Source of the DNA: CAZFQG01 sp964520785
GTDB taxonomy: Bacteria; Planctomycetota; Planctomycetia; Pirellulales; Thermoguttaceae
NCBI GenBank assembly: GCA_964520785.1
Contig: CAZFQG010000015.1
Span: forward strand, 1 to 50,948
DNA: 50,948 nucleotides
Reading direction: 5' to 3'
The position numbers were made by a program, and so were the translations under genes. This document shows positions 25,449 to 36,377 of the stretch, piece after piece (positions within the stretch are counted from its first letter, which is position 1; each line of letters opens with the position of its first letter). The notes beneath the pieces are model-generated. The model had not been told where the DNA came from. It ran no database searches and was given only the letters and a program-made list of their open reading frames with translations.

Positions 25449-25697
25449 ATGCGATACTCGTTTTTTCTAGCCCTGGGGATGTATGTAATGCTCCTGGGAG
25501 CACAGTGCTGGCTGCTTGATTCGGTCGTTCTGCGAAAGCGAAACCACTTTTTCGCCGGGAGAGCCGGCCCGCCGGCGCAGGTTCGCGCGACCGAGATCAT
25601 CATTCCCGACTGGGCGCCTTCCAGTCTCATGGGACTCGGTATCGTGCTCGTCATCTACTCGCACACCATCCCGAAGTGGCTCCGGAACGCGGGATGA
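25449..25697 (+). CDS. Small two-helix membrane protein, conserved-hypothetical type
   Basis: An 82-residue protein. The first hydrophobic segment (FFLALGMYVMLLGAQCWLL, residues 5-23) and the second (SSLMGLGIVLVIYSHTIP, about 58-75) flank a polar stretch with the IPDWAPSSLMG motif. The pattern resembles small planctomycete membrane proteins I recall with a similar second half. No obvious Shine-Dalgarno; the preceding inverted repeat may matter for expression. It is convergent with uvrB, 35 bases apart. Function unknown. Confidence 0.65.
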   Translation: MRYSFFLALGMYVMLLGAQCWLLDSVVLRKRNHFFAGRAGPPAQVRATEIIIPDWAPSSLMGLGIVLVIYSHTIPKWLRNAG

Positions 25698-25732
25698 CCG
25701 GTAACCGGCCAAGAACCGACCGCGCGCCGCCG

Positions 25733-27832
<2,100 letters not shown>

Positions 27833-27872
27833 GCGCTTGAACCTTTCCGCGACGGCAATCGCGAATCCGTGT

Positions 27873-28457
27873 CTATGTCCGCAATGCTTCCAACCGGGCA
27901 ATCTCCTCGGCGATTGCCTCGTCGTCCGGAATCTCTCCCCCGCCGCGAGCGTCGGTGAACGCGCGCTCCAACTCGAGTATCTTCGTCTCCAGTTCCGGCT
28001 CGCCGCGGGCCGTCGTCCGGTCGATGAAGAGAACGCCGTCGAGATGGTCGCATTCGTGCTGGAACGCTCTAGCCAGCAATCCGCTCGCCCTGTACTTCGT
28101 TTCCAACCCGCTCAGATCGTATGCACTGGCCGTGACATTCGCCGACCGGGCGACCGGTGCGTAGATGCCCGGCAGGCTCAGGCAGCCCTCCTCCTTTTCC
28201 TCGTGACCGCTCTTCCGGGCGATCACCGGATTGATCAGAACCAGCTCGTTTTTCGGATCGCGCGCATCCGGCTCCAGGTTCATCACGACCAGTCGGTACG
28301 GCAACCCCACCTGGTTCGCCGCCAGCCCGATGCCGCCGTTTTCGTACATCAGTTCAAACATCTCGCCGACGATTCGACGCAACTCCTTGTCGACACGCCG
28401 GATCGGACGGGATTCGTGCCGCAGGGCCGGATGGGGATATTTGACGATCTTCAGCAT
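27873..28457 (-). CDS. def: Peptide deformylase
   Basis: A 194-residue iron/zinc peptide deformylase that removes the formyl group from nascent proteins. The three family motifs are intact: GIGLAANQ (42-49), EGCLSLPG (90-97, metal ligand Cys92) and QHECDHLDG (ligands His134 and His138, catalytic Glu135). The carboxyl end is extended by an acidic helix. ATG at 28457. It leads the def-uvrB pair. Confidence 0.96.
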   Translation of the reverse strand: MLKIVKYPHPALRHESRPIRRVDKELRRIVGEMFELMYENGGIGLAANQVGLPYRLVVMNLEPDARDPKNELVLINPVIARKSGHEEKEEGCLSLPGIYAPVARSANVTASAYDLSGLETKYRASGLLARAFQHECDHLDGVLFIDRTTARGEPELETKILELERAFTDARGGGEIPDDEAIAEEIARLEALRT

Positions 28458-28670
28458 GGGAAACCGTGGAAAATGGCGATTTCAAAATTTGACTGTGAAA
28501 ATCCTAGGCGCTGCTCAATCAGACGACACTCCTTTCAATTCTACCGACTTAACCGCGATCCGCGAAGTGTCCTCTTCTCTTTCGCCCCTGCCCCCCTCTT
28601 TGACTCCCAGTGCGGAACGCGTTATCTTGTCACGCTGGATATTTCGTCGCTTTCTTCCCCCTGCCTCCGC

Positions 28671-29504
28671 ATGAGTAACATCACCCCTTCCCCCACCTAC
28701 GCGGACCACGCGGTTCAGCGCGAGATCAGACTCCTTCACAACGAGCGCATCGCCGAGCGAACCTACCGGTTGCGGTTCCACTCGCCGGAAATCGCCCGTG
28801 CGACCGCGCCGGGGCAGTTCATCATGTTGCGGCTTTCGGGGCGGGACGATCCGCTTCTGGCGAGGGCGTTCGCCGTCTACGATTTGAACATCGACGAAGG
28901 GACGGTCGATATCGTCTACATCGTCGTCGGCAAAATGACCGGAATTCTGGCCGAGTCGGGGCCGGGAACGCGGCTGAGCGCGTGGGGACCACTGGGAAAC
29001 GGGTTTCCGGCATTCACCCGGGAGCACGTCTTCCTGGTGTGCGGGGGGGTCGGGATCACGCCGATGCTGCTTACGGCGAAGGCGGCGAGGAGGGCCGGCG
29101 CGGCCATAACCTTGTGTTACGGGGCGCGGAGCGAGAATGCGTTCGTGCCGGTGGAACCGTTCGAGGTACTCGGCGTGGAAGTGCGGTTCGCCACCGAGGA
29201 CGGCCGCCGTGGTCGTCGAGGACTGGTCACCGACCTTCTAGGAGATGCGCTCGCCGAAGCGGCCGGTAAACCGGTCATCGCCGCGTGCGGCCCGGATCCG
29301 ATGCTGGCCGCCGTCGCCGCGTTGGCCCGAAATCGCGACGTCCCCTGCTACGTCTCTTTGGAGAACGTCATGTCCTGCGGGATCGGAATCTGCTTCGGCT
29401 GCGTCTGCAAGACCCGCGACGCCTCGGGAAAAACGGACTACCGGCGGACCTGCGTCGAGGGACCGGTGTTCGATGCGCGGGAGGTGGTTTGGGAAGAGGG
29501 CTGA
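28671..29504 (+). CDS. pyrK: Dihydroorotate dehydrogenase electron-transfer subunit-like flavoprotein (PyrK type)
   Basis: A 277-residue ferredoxin-reductase-like protein. FAD region LARAFAVYDLN and G-x-G nucleotide-binding segment VCGGVGITPMLL; a C-terminal [2Fe-2S] cluster site with Cys237, Cys242, Cys245 and Cys261, spaced as in PyrK. In B-type dihydroorotate dehydrogenase it carries electrons from the catalytic subunit to NAD. No pyrD is adjacent, but a dihydroorotate-dehydrogenase-like gene occurs 14 kb away. ATG at 28671 is chosen by alignment to the family although no Shine-Dalgarno is seen; the frame opens far upstream through def in antisense, which is spurious. A general NAD-linked iron-sulphur reductase is the alternative. 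Confidence 0.82.
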   Translation: MSNITPSPTYADHAVQREIRLLHNERIAERTYRLRFHSPEIARATAPGQFIMLRLSGRDDPLLARAFAVYDLNIDEGTVDIVYIVVGKMTGILAESGPGTRLSAWGPLGNGFPAFTREHVFLVCGGVGITPMLLTAKAARRAGAAITLCYGARSENAFVPVEPFEVLGVEVRFATEDGRRGRRGLVTDLLGDALAEAAGKPVIAACGPDPMLAAVAALARNRDVPCYVSLENVMSCGIGICFGCVCKTRDASGKTDYRRTCVEGPVFDAREVVWEEG

Positions 29505-29678
29505 AGGCGGGAAGAGGAATGGGCCTGGTTTGGCACCTGGGATAAAAGTGGTTGAACCGGAAACGAGTCCCGTTTTCGTTCGGAATTTCGCGAACTCGTC
29601 GCTGCTTCCGTCCGTTTCGCGAGGTTCCCTCGGCGGGGAGCATCGGAATCATCGGGAGATTCGCGCTCCGTGGAGGCG

Positions 29679-30595
29679 TCATTTCCGTCGCGGGAACCGA
29701 AACAGGGCGCCGAAAAACGCCGCGGCGAGCAGGAACCCCTTGTCTGGTTCCGGGATGGCCGCGGCGGTCGCGAAGACCCGGCCCCAGTTCGCGCGAACGA
29801 GGTCCAGATCGCCGCTTCCGACGACCCCGTCGCCATCGGCGTCTCCTTCGATGAAGCCGGGTACCGTCGCTACTCCGCGACCGTTCTCGGCCAGCCGCAA
29901 GAGGTAGCCGTTTTCAGTCGCGACGAGCCTCCCGATTTCGCCGGAGAGCCGCTGGACGACGTAACATGTCCGCCCGTGGAACTTTGGTGTCCACGTTCCC
30001 TCCAGTTGGAACAGGGCCACCGACTCCGTCAGGTCGGCCATGTCTCCCGATTGAGTCGTCTTCATCCACAGAGAAATCGTCCCTTGGACCAAACCCTGGA
30101 ACGTGCCGATATGCGGGCTCAAATCAATGTAATCTCCTTTCCCGAACAGGAGTCCCACGCGGTTATCCGCCGTCTGGACGAGATCGGCATAAGCCGAAGG
30201 TTCTTCGTAGATCACCTTCACAACGGTCCATGTGCGAGTCGTTACTAAATGCCGTGATTCGGCCCCCAGGTGAGGCCGTTGTCGTGGCTGCGGCGAAGAA
30301 CCAGGTCGATGTCGCCGCTGTCAATCGAGCTGTTCTTGCGGCCCTCCGCAAAGGCTAAAAGCGTCCCATCCGAAGTGCCGACATTCGCTGGAATACGAAA
30401 CGTGTGATAGCCGTTTGCGCCGCTGGAAAAGACTTCGGATTGAAAGAATGGCTCGAGGCCGCTGGTCCGCGGCGGAAACACGACGGCCGCTCCTAAGAAA
30501 CAGATCAAAAGGCACGCGAGCCGCCCCCGCGGATACCGCCATACCAAGCGACGGTTGCCGAGGGGTGGATAATAACAGGGGATATGGTGTATCAT
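29679..30595 (-). pseudogene. Exo-sialidase-like gene with its catalytic core deleted, dockerin and PEP-CTERM tail retained
   Basis: Two fragments in different frames. The first (30595-30245) has a signal peptide, the sialidase start SGANGYHTFRIPANVG, TLLAFAEGRKNSSIDSGDIDLVLRRS and the first Asp-box-like motif SHDNGLTWG, then stops. The second (from about 30235 to 29679) resumes at TRTWTVVKVIYEEPSAYADL, the end of a sialidase domain. It continues with a LamG-like piece (GTISLWMKTT), a dockerin-type motif (GDADGDGVVGSGDLDL) and a PEP-CTERM tail (AIPEPDKG, hydrophobic span, FPRRK). Roughly 250 residues of the propeller are missing. Either a decayed gene or a local misassembly. Confidence 0.72.
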
Positions 30596-30768
30596 GGGGG
30601 CACGTCGCGGTGTATTTGTAACAACTTTTCACATTAGGTAATACTAATAAGAACCACCGGTTATTTCCAGGATTCGGCGCCGAAGAAAGACAATAGGGCA
30701 ATTTCGGCTTGTTTTTTCTTTGCCTCAAGCGCTAAAACGCAATTGAAGAAAATCCAGAAAGTTCGCTA

Positions 30769-32763
30769 ATGAGCACCCCTCCCCGTCCCACTCCTCCCAA
30801 GCCGAAGCCCTCGGAGACGCCGCCGCGCCCGAAGATGAACACGTCGACGGTCTTCGTGTTACTCGTGCTTACGATCGTCGTGGGATTTCTGCTCTTTCGG
30901 GGCCAGGAACCGAGCCAATCGAAGATCACGTACGGCCTTTTTCGGCAAGAGCTGGCGAAAGCGAACATCGAGAGCCTCCGGCGGGACGGGGTGGTCGCGA
31001 CGGGGGAATTCAAGCAGCCCCCGGAAGACCCGAACGCGAAACGTTCGCAAGAAGGCGAGATCGTTCGTCTGAAGAAGAAATTCCGCGTGGTGTTTCCTCA
31101 GGGCTCGCTGGACAACCACGAACTGGACGAGGAGCTGATCGCGCAGCTTGGCGAGAATTACTCCGCGGTCGAGCCGACGGACGGCTACGGAATGCTGATG
31201 ATCGTGTATCTTCTGGTAACGGTCGGTCTTTTCGCGCTGTTGTGGCTGATGTTCCGCCGCGCGCGAGATCAAATGTTCGGCGGCGGGGTTCTGGCCGGAT
31301 TCAACAAGAGTCCCGCGAAAAGGTACGAGGATGGGGAACGGCCGGTGACGTTCGAGGATGTCGCCGGGCTGGACCGCGTGAAGTCGGAACTCGAAGAGAT
31401 CGTCGAGTTCTTGAAGAACCCCGTGAAGTTTCAGCGGCTTGGCGGCCGCGTTCCGAAAGGGGTTCTGCTGATGGGACCGCCCGGGACCGGAAAGACCCTT
31501 TTGGGCCGCGCAGTCGCGGGGGAGGCGAAGGTCCCGTTCTTTTCGATTACCGGCTCGGAATTCATTCAGATGTTCGTGGGAGTCGGCGCCAGCCGGGTCC
31601 GGGACATGTTCGCCGTGGCCAAGGAATCCTCCCCCTCGATTCTCTTCATCGACGAGATCGACGCGGTGGGGCGGCATCGGGGCACCGGCCTGGGCGGTGG
31701 GCACGACGAGCGCGAACAGACTCTCAATCAGATTCTCAGTGAAATGGACGGCTTCACCCAGACCGAGGCGGTCATCGTCATGGCGGCGACGAATCGGCCG
31801 GACGTCCTGGACCCGGCCCTGCTGCGCCCGGGGCGGTTCGACCGGCACGTCACGGTCGACCGGCCCAATCACAAAGGGCGGGTGGCCCTTTTCAAGGTGC
31901 ATACGCGAGACATTCCGCTTTCCGACGACGTGGATTTCGACCGGCTTGGGGCCTCGACGATCGGCCTGACCGGGGCGGACATCCGGAACATGGCGAACGA
32001 GGCGGCCCTCTGGGCCACCCGGCACGACAAGGACTGCGTGACCATGTTCGACTTCGAGTACGCCCGGGACAAGATTCTGATGGGTCCGCGGCGCGACGAG
32101 GTCCTTTCGGAAAAGGAAAAACGGATTACCGCCTATCACGAGGCGGGACATGCGTTGCTTTCGTGGATGTCGCCCCAAGGGGACCGCGTTCACAAGATCA
32201 CGATCGTCCCCCGAGGCCGCGCGCTGGGCGCGACGCAGTTGCTGCCGGAGGAGGACCGCCTCAACGTGAGCGAATCCGACCTGTTGGCGCGGCTCTGCTT
32301 CCTTTTGGGGGGCCGGACGGCGGAGAAGCTCGTATTCGAGGAATACAGTGCCGGAGCCGAGGACGACTTGAAGAAAGCCACGGCGCTCGCCAGGCGGATG
32401 GTCACCCACTGGGGAATGAGCGAGCGGCTCGGTCCGGTCGCGTTCCGCGCTTCGGAGGACCACCCCTTCCTGGGTCGCGAGATGTCGGAGCCGCGGGAAT
32501 TCAGCGAGCACACGGCTCAGGTGATCGATGAAGAGATCGTCCGGATTCTCCGGCAGGCATCGGAGACGGCGGAGCAGCAGTTGGTCCATTATCGCGATAA
32601 GCTGGATAAGCTCGCCGAAGTCCTCTTCGACGAGGAAGTCGTGGAGGAAGACCTGATCGAGGAGCTGATCGGTCCTCCGGCGTACAGCAAAAAAGGGAAG
32701 CCTCCCAAAACGGTCGGCGATCCGCAAGAGGCGGAGATCATCCGCTCGAAGGACGAATCATGA
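30769..32763 (+). CDS. ftsH: ATP-dependent zinc metalloprotease FtsH
   Basis: A 664-residue membrane-anchored AAA+ protease that degrades damaged membrane and regulatory proteins. Membrane helices at about 26-43 and 141-162 flank a 100-residue periplasmic domain; Walker A GPPGTGKT (236-243), pore loop FVGVGAS, Walker B SILFIDEID, arginine finger RPGRFDR. The zinc site HEAGH is at 457-461 with Asp533 (AEDDLKK) as likely third ligand. A proline-rich amino tail precedes the first helix. ATG at 30769; its TGA overlaps the next gene's ATG by four bases. Confidence 0.96.
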   Translation: MSTPPRPTPPKPKPSETPPRPKMNTSTVFVLLVLTIVVGFLLFRGQEPSQSKITYGLFRQELAKANIESLRRDGVVATGEFKQPPEDPNAKRSQEGEIVRLKKKFRVVFPQGSLDNHELDEELIAQLGENYSAVEPTDGYGMLMIVYLLVTVGLFALLWLMFRRARDQMFGGGVLAGFNKSPAKRYEDGERPVTFEDVAGLDRVKSELEEIVEFLKNPVKFQRLGGRVPKGVLLMGPPGTGKTLLGRAVAGEAKVPFFSITGSEFIQMFVGVGASRVRDMFAVAKESSPSILFIDEIDAVGRHRGTGLGGGHDEREQTLNQILSEMDGFTQTEAVIVMAATNRPDVLDPALLRPGRFDRHVTVDRPNHKGRVALFKVHTRDIPLSDDVDFDRLGASTIGLTGADIRNMANEAALWATRHDKDCVTMFDFEYARDKILMGPRRDEVLSEKEKRITAYHEAGHALLSWMSPQGDRVHKITIVPRGRALGATQLLPEEDRLNVSESDLLARLCFLLGGRTAEKLVFEEYSAGAEDDLKKATALARRMVTHWGMSERLGPVAFRASEDHPFLGREMSEPREFSEHTAQVIDEEIVRILRQASETAEQQLVHYRDKLDKLAEVLFDEEVVEEDLIEELIGPPAYSKKGKPPKTVGDPQEAEIIRSKDES

Positions 32764-33995
32764 CGAACAAAACGGCTCGGTTTCTAGTGGCGTGCATGGC
32801 GGGACTCCTGTCGGCGACGACCGTCGCGCGAGGCGAGGAGGCGAGGACGGTCGAGGCGGTCGCCAAAGAATTGCGGACCGGTGAACCGACGACGATCGTC
32901 GCCTTTGGAGACAGCATCACCGGTGTCTATTATCACACCGGGGGCCGCCGCGCCTGGGCCGACATGCTCGCGATCGCCCTGGAAAAGACGTTTCCCCGCG
33001 CACGAATCGCGATGCACAACGCCGGTATCAGCGGGCACACGTCCGCGCAGGGCCTTGCACGCATCGAGAACGACGTCTTGGCGAAGAAGCCGGACCTGGT
33101 CGTCGTCATGTTCGGCATGAACGACGCGGCGCGTGGTTCTCTGGAGGAATTCGACAAGAACCTCCGCGAGATCGTCCGCCGTTGCCGCCGGGCCGGCGCG
33201 GCGGTCGTCCTCTCCACGCCGAATTCCGTCTACGAGAATCCCCACCGCCCCACGGCGCGGCTGGCGGAGTTCGCCGAGACGGTCCGCCGGGTGGCGAAGG
33301 AACTGAACGCACCGCTGGCCGATTCCTACCTGGCCTACGAGGCGCTCCGCGCGAAGGACGAGAACGCCTGGCGGATGCTCATGAGCGAGACGATCCATCC
33401 GAACATGAACGGCCACCGGCTCTTCGCCGAGGTCATGGCCGAGACGATCACCGGTAAACGGGTTTCACTCGACGACGTTCCGCCACCGGACGATTCGCTC
33501 CGGTTCACGCTGGAAAACCTCCGCGCCGGCAGGCCGGTGACGATCGTCGCTCCGGCCCCGTATGACCTGATTCTGCCGAAGCTGCTGAAGGAGCGGTTCG
33601 GCGACGCCGAAATCAAGACCGTTTCCTGGCCGATGGAGGACGTCTCGCTCGCCGACTGCCAGCGGTGGGCCGCCAAGGTCCGCGGACTCAATCCGACGCT
33701 CGTCGCCGTCGCCATTCCGGTCGCCGTCGACGCGGCGAGCGACGAGGAATTCATCCGCCAGAGCATGTGGACCCTCGCCCAATGCGCCGCCTTCGGCGCC
33801 GCCCAATGGGACCTCCTCCCAATTCTCCCCAACCTCGCGGCCGAAATCCCTCCCGAGAAGAAACGTTTACATGAGACATTCGCTTCGGAGGTCCTCAAAG
33901 GGTGCGATTACGAAATCGTGGCCCGCGAAGCGGGCGATACGCGCACCGCGGAGGAGATCCTCGGGGCGTGGGTTGACAAGGTGCTGGAGCGATAG
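32760..33995 (+). CDS. Exported SGNH/GDSL-type hydrolase
   Basis: A 411-residue protein coupled to ftsH by an ATGA overlap. Residues 1-25 are a signal peptide. The SGNH hydrolase domain has block I FGDSI (Ser52), block II Gly (NAGISGHTS), block III VVMFGMNDAARG and block V ETIHPNMNGH. In block V the usual D-x-x-H reads E-T-I-H, so the aspartate is replaced by glutamate. The second half (after about residue 245) is a separate alpha/beta region without a recognised domain. Likely an esterase or deacetylase acting on cell-surface polymers. Confidence 0.82.
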   Translation: MTNKTARFLVACMAGLLSATTVARGEEARTVEAVAKELRTGEPTTIVAFGDSITGVYYHTGGRRAWADMLAIALEKTFPRARIAMHNAGISGHTSAQGLARIENDVLAKKPDLVVVMFGMNDAARGSLEEFDKNLREIVRRCRRAGAAVVLSTPNSVYENPHRPTARLAEFAETVRRVAKELNAPLADSYLAYEALRAKDENAWRMLMSETIHPNMNGHRLFAEVMAETITGKRVSLDDVPPPDDSLRFTLENLRAGRPVTIVAPAPYDLILPKLLKERFGDAEIKTVSWPMEDVSLADCQRWAAKVRGLNPTLVAVAIPVAVDAASDEEFIRQSMWTLAQCAAFGAAQWDLLPILPNLAAEIPPEKKRLHETFASEVLKGCDYEIVAREAGDTRTAEEILGAWVDKVLER

Positions 33996-33999
33996 AAAC

Positions 34000-34386
34000 A
34001 CCATCGGGTACTGGGCGCTGGTCACTTCCGCCCGGACGCCGTCCTCAAGGCGATAGTCCGGCTGCTCCACGGCGTTCCGTTCCACATGGGCAGAGACGTG
34101 CTTCACGCACCAGGCGAACAGCGACCGGAGATAGCCGCACCGCTCCACGTGTGACACGATATGCGGGATGTCGAGCTTGCCGAGGATACCGGCACCGTGG
34201 TTGACTTCGCTACAGGACGGGAAGAGTCCCTTCAGCGTTGCTTTGGGATTGCGGATTTGTTCTACATCGCCATCATGATCCTGGAGTTGCGGGTTCAACA
34301 GGAAACATGCCGCGGATTCCCCTTTCTTCCGCCTCTCCCGTCACGAGCAATCCGAACTGGAAGTGTTCCCAGACGTGCCCCGTCAT
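34000..34386 (-). pseudogene. Remnant of a DUF4276-like gene with an internal deletion
   Basis: A proper start survives: ATG at 34386 with GGGAGGG upstream, reading MTGHVWEHFQFGLLVTGEAEE, but it ends after 37 codons. In another frame the family's distal part follows: DHDGDVEQIRNPKATLKGLF, GILGKLDIPHIVSHVERC, LRSLFAWCVKH, then a YRLEDG-like end near 34010. About 120 middle residues are missing. The resemblance to DUF4276-type proteins, often found beside ATPase genes in defence or toxin-like loci, is from memory. It sits between ftsH-SGNH and the ykgJ-like gene and has no intact partner. Confidence 0.5.
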
Positions 34387-34463
34387 TCGGTTCCCTCCCG
34401 GCTCTGCCCGGCAAGCACCCCTGACATATAGAGCGACCCTGCCGCGTACTCCTCGAGCAAGCC

Positions 34464-34883
34464 CTACACCCTGACCCGTCCCGCCATCTCTTCGATCTCC
34501 TCCCGGGTGAAGAGTTGGCTCCGGCCGCAACCGGGGCATGCGCGGCACGTGACTTCCCAGTGGTCGGCGGTCACGAGGTTGCTCTTCCAGAAGGGCCAGG
34601 TGCGGCACTGGGTGGGGCGGAGGTCGTAGACGGTACACCGGCGGTGAATCCGGTCGAAGAAGATGCAGTCGCCCCCGGTGAGTTCCTTCAGACTCCACCG
34701 CGAACCAACCCGGATCATGCAGGTGTTCTTAAACGCCGCGACACTCAGACCGAAGTGCCTCGCCAGCGCGCGGATCTCACCCTCGTCGGCGAAGACATAG
34801 CCCGGCTCCCCGGTGCAGCATTCGCCGCACCCGGTGCATTCAAACACCAGCCCCTCATGGTACCACGGCTTCTTCTTCGGCAT
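34464..34883 (-). CDS. YkgJ-family cysteine-cluster protein (putative zinc/iron-binding)
   Basis: A 139-residue protein with the CxxCxxCC-type cluster: FECTGCGECCTGEPGYVF near residues 15-32, CIFFDRIHRRCTVYDLRPTQCRTWPFW near 72-100, and a further CRACPGCG. The arrangement matches the YkgJ/UPF0153 family, thought to bind Zn or Fe. ATG at 34883. It lies 15 bases after hemG in a der-hemG-ykgJ order, so co-transcription is likely. The biochemical role is unknown. Confidence 0.85.
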   Translation of the reverse strand: MPKKKPWYHEGLVFECTGCGECCTGEPGYVFADEGEIRALARHFGLSVAAFKNTCMIRVGSRWSLKELTGGDCIFFDRIHRRCTVYDLRPTQCRTWPFWKSNLVTADHWEVTCRACPGCGRSQLFTREEIEEMAGRVRV

Positions 34884-34898
34884 CTCTCCATTCGCATT

Positions 34899-36377
34899 TC
34901 ATTCGCGTTGCTTCGCGTTCACTCGCGGCTCCCCTTCTCGAACGAGCCTCTTCCCAAAACCCTCCAGAATCCGCTCCACCGCCGTCTCTCCACCATGGAT
35001 ACAGTCGGGCAGCCCCACGCCCCGGTAGGCGTTGCCGGCGAGTTCCAATCCCGGCAGCTCCGCCACGCGGCGGTCGATCTCGGCGACGAGGTCCAGGTGG
35101 CCGACGCGGTACTGGGGCATCGTCCGCGGCCAGTGAGCGATCGAGGTGTAAATCGGCTTGCCCTCGATTCCGACTAGCCGGTCCAACTCGGCCAGTACGA
35201 TCCGCTCCAGCCGGTCGTCCTCCATCTCGGCCATTTCCGGGGCGCGGTGGCCGCCGACGAACGTCCGCAACAAGACGGTCCCCTCCGGGGCGCGGTAGGG
35301 GTACTTCCGGTTGCTGAAACTGATCGCCAGGAGGGGACTTTTCTCCACGCCCGGCACCACGGCGCCGGCCCCGTCCAGGGGATGGCGGACCTGGGACTCG
35401 CGGAACGCCGTCGAGATGATGGCCGTTCCGGAATGCTCGATCAGTCCGAGCCGTTCGGAGAGGACCGGATCGACGGCGGCGACCAGCCCGGCCGTTTCGT
35501 AGGAGGGGGTGGCGAGGACGACCGCGTCGAAGGTCTCGCTGGCGCGCCCCACGGCGAGCCGCCACGTGCCATCCGGTTCGCGGTACAGCGCGTCGACCGC
35601 CGCGCCGGTTCGGACCGACCCTTCCGGGAGCCGCCGCACGATCTCGTCGACGAGGGTGCGGATACCGGTTCGAATCGTCACGAAGAGGCTGTGCCGCGCG
35701 CCGCTCTGGCCGCCGCCGGGGGGCTGCCTTGCCTCCCGGCGGCGCTGGGCTCCTTGCCGCCGCATCGCGCGGATGAGGCTGCCGTGCTCGCGTTCCATCT
35801 CGCGGAAACGGCTCAGCGTCGCGTTTACGGAAAGGGTCTCCATGTCGGCCGCGTAGACCGCGCTGACGAGCGGTTCGACCAGCCGGTCGAACGCCTCGCG
35901 CCCCAGCCGCCGCCGCACGAACGACGCCATGCTCTCGTCCGCCGGGTCCTTCCGGGCCGGAATGAAGTACTCCATCGCCGCGCGGAGTTTCCCCAGGGGG
36001 CTCAAAATGGGCGTGAGCGCCAGCGGCCACATCCGCGTGGGGGCCATCATCATGAAGCCGTCCGGCAGCCTGCGGAGCCTTCCCTTCGCCACGACGTACG
36101 TCCGGCGGTAGCGCGGGTCGGTTTGGACGAGCCGGTCCGAAAGCCCCAGCCGTTCGCACAACGACAGCCCCCAGGGGAGCGTGGTGATGAAATTGTCGAC
36201 GCTCTGCTCGATTTGAAAGCCGTCCTCGTGGACCGTCTCGAGGACGCCTCCCGGCTTTTCGTTGCGTTCGAAAAGGACGACGTCGACTTCGCCGGACGCT
36301 TTTTCGACGGCGCGGTGCGCCGCGGCCAGCCCGGCGATTCCGCTGCCGACGACCGCGATCCGCCTTCTCTGGTTCAT
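34899..36377 (-). CDS. hemG: Protoporphyrinogen oxidase (HemY/HemG type)
   Basis: A 492-residue FAD-dependent oxidase converting protoporphyrinogen or coproporphyrinogen to the porphyrin in haem synthesis. The dinucleotide motif VVGSGIAGLAAAH is at residues 9-21, followed by FERNEKPGG. The family C-terminal FAD motif appears as LELAGNAYRGVGLPDCIHGG. Segment TLPWGLSLCERLGL and the RRRLGREAFDRLVEPLVSAVYA stretch are typical. A low-complexity arginine/glutamine insert (residues about 205-225) is unusual. Its ATG overlaps the stop of der by four bases. It is probably associated with the membrane. Confidence 0.92.
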   Translation of the reverse strand: MNQRRRIAVVGSGIAGLAAAHRAVEKASGEVDVVLFERNEKPGGVLETVHEDGFQIEQSVDNFITTLPWGLSLCERLGLSDRLVQTDPRYRRTYVVAKGRLRRLPDGFMMMAPTRMWPLALTPILSPLGKLRAAMEYFIPARKDPADESMASFVRRRLGREAFDRLVEPLVSAVYAADMETLSVNATLSRFREMEREHGSLIRAMRRQGAQRRREARQPPGGGQSGARHSLFVTIRTGIRTLVDEIVRRLPEGSVRTGAAVDALYREPDGTWRLAVGRASETFDAVVLATPSYETAGLVAAVDPVLSERLGLIEHSGTAIISTAFRESQVRHPLDGAGAVVPGVEKSPLLAISFSNRKYPYRAPEGTVLLRTFVGGHRAPEMAEMEDDRLERIVLAELDRLVGIEGKPIYTSIAHWPRTMPQYRVGHLDLVAEIDRRVAELPGLELAGNAYRGVGLPDCIHGGETAVERILEGFGKRLVREGEPRVNAKQRE

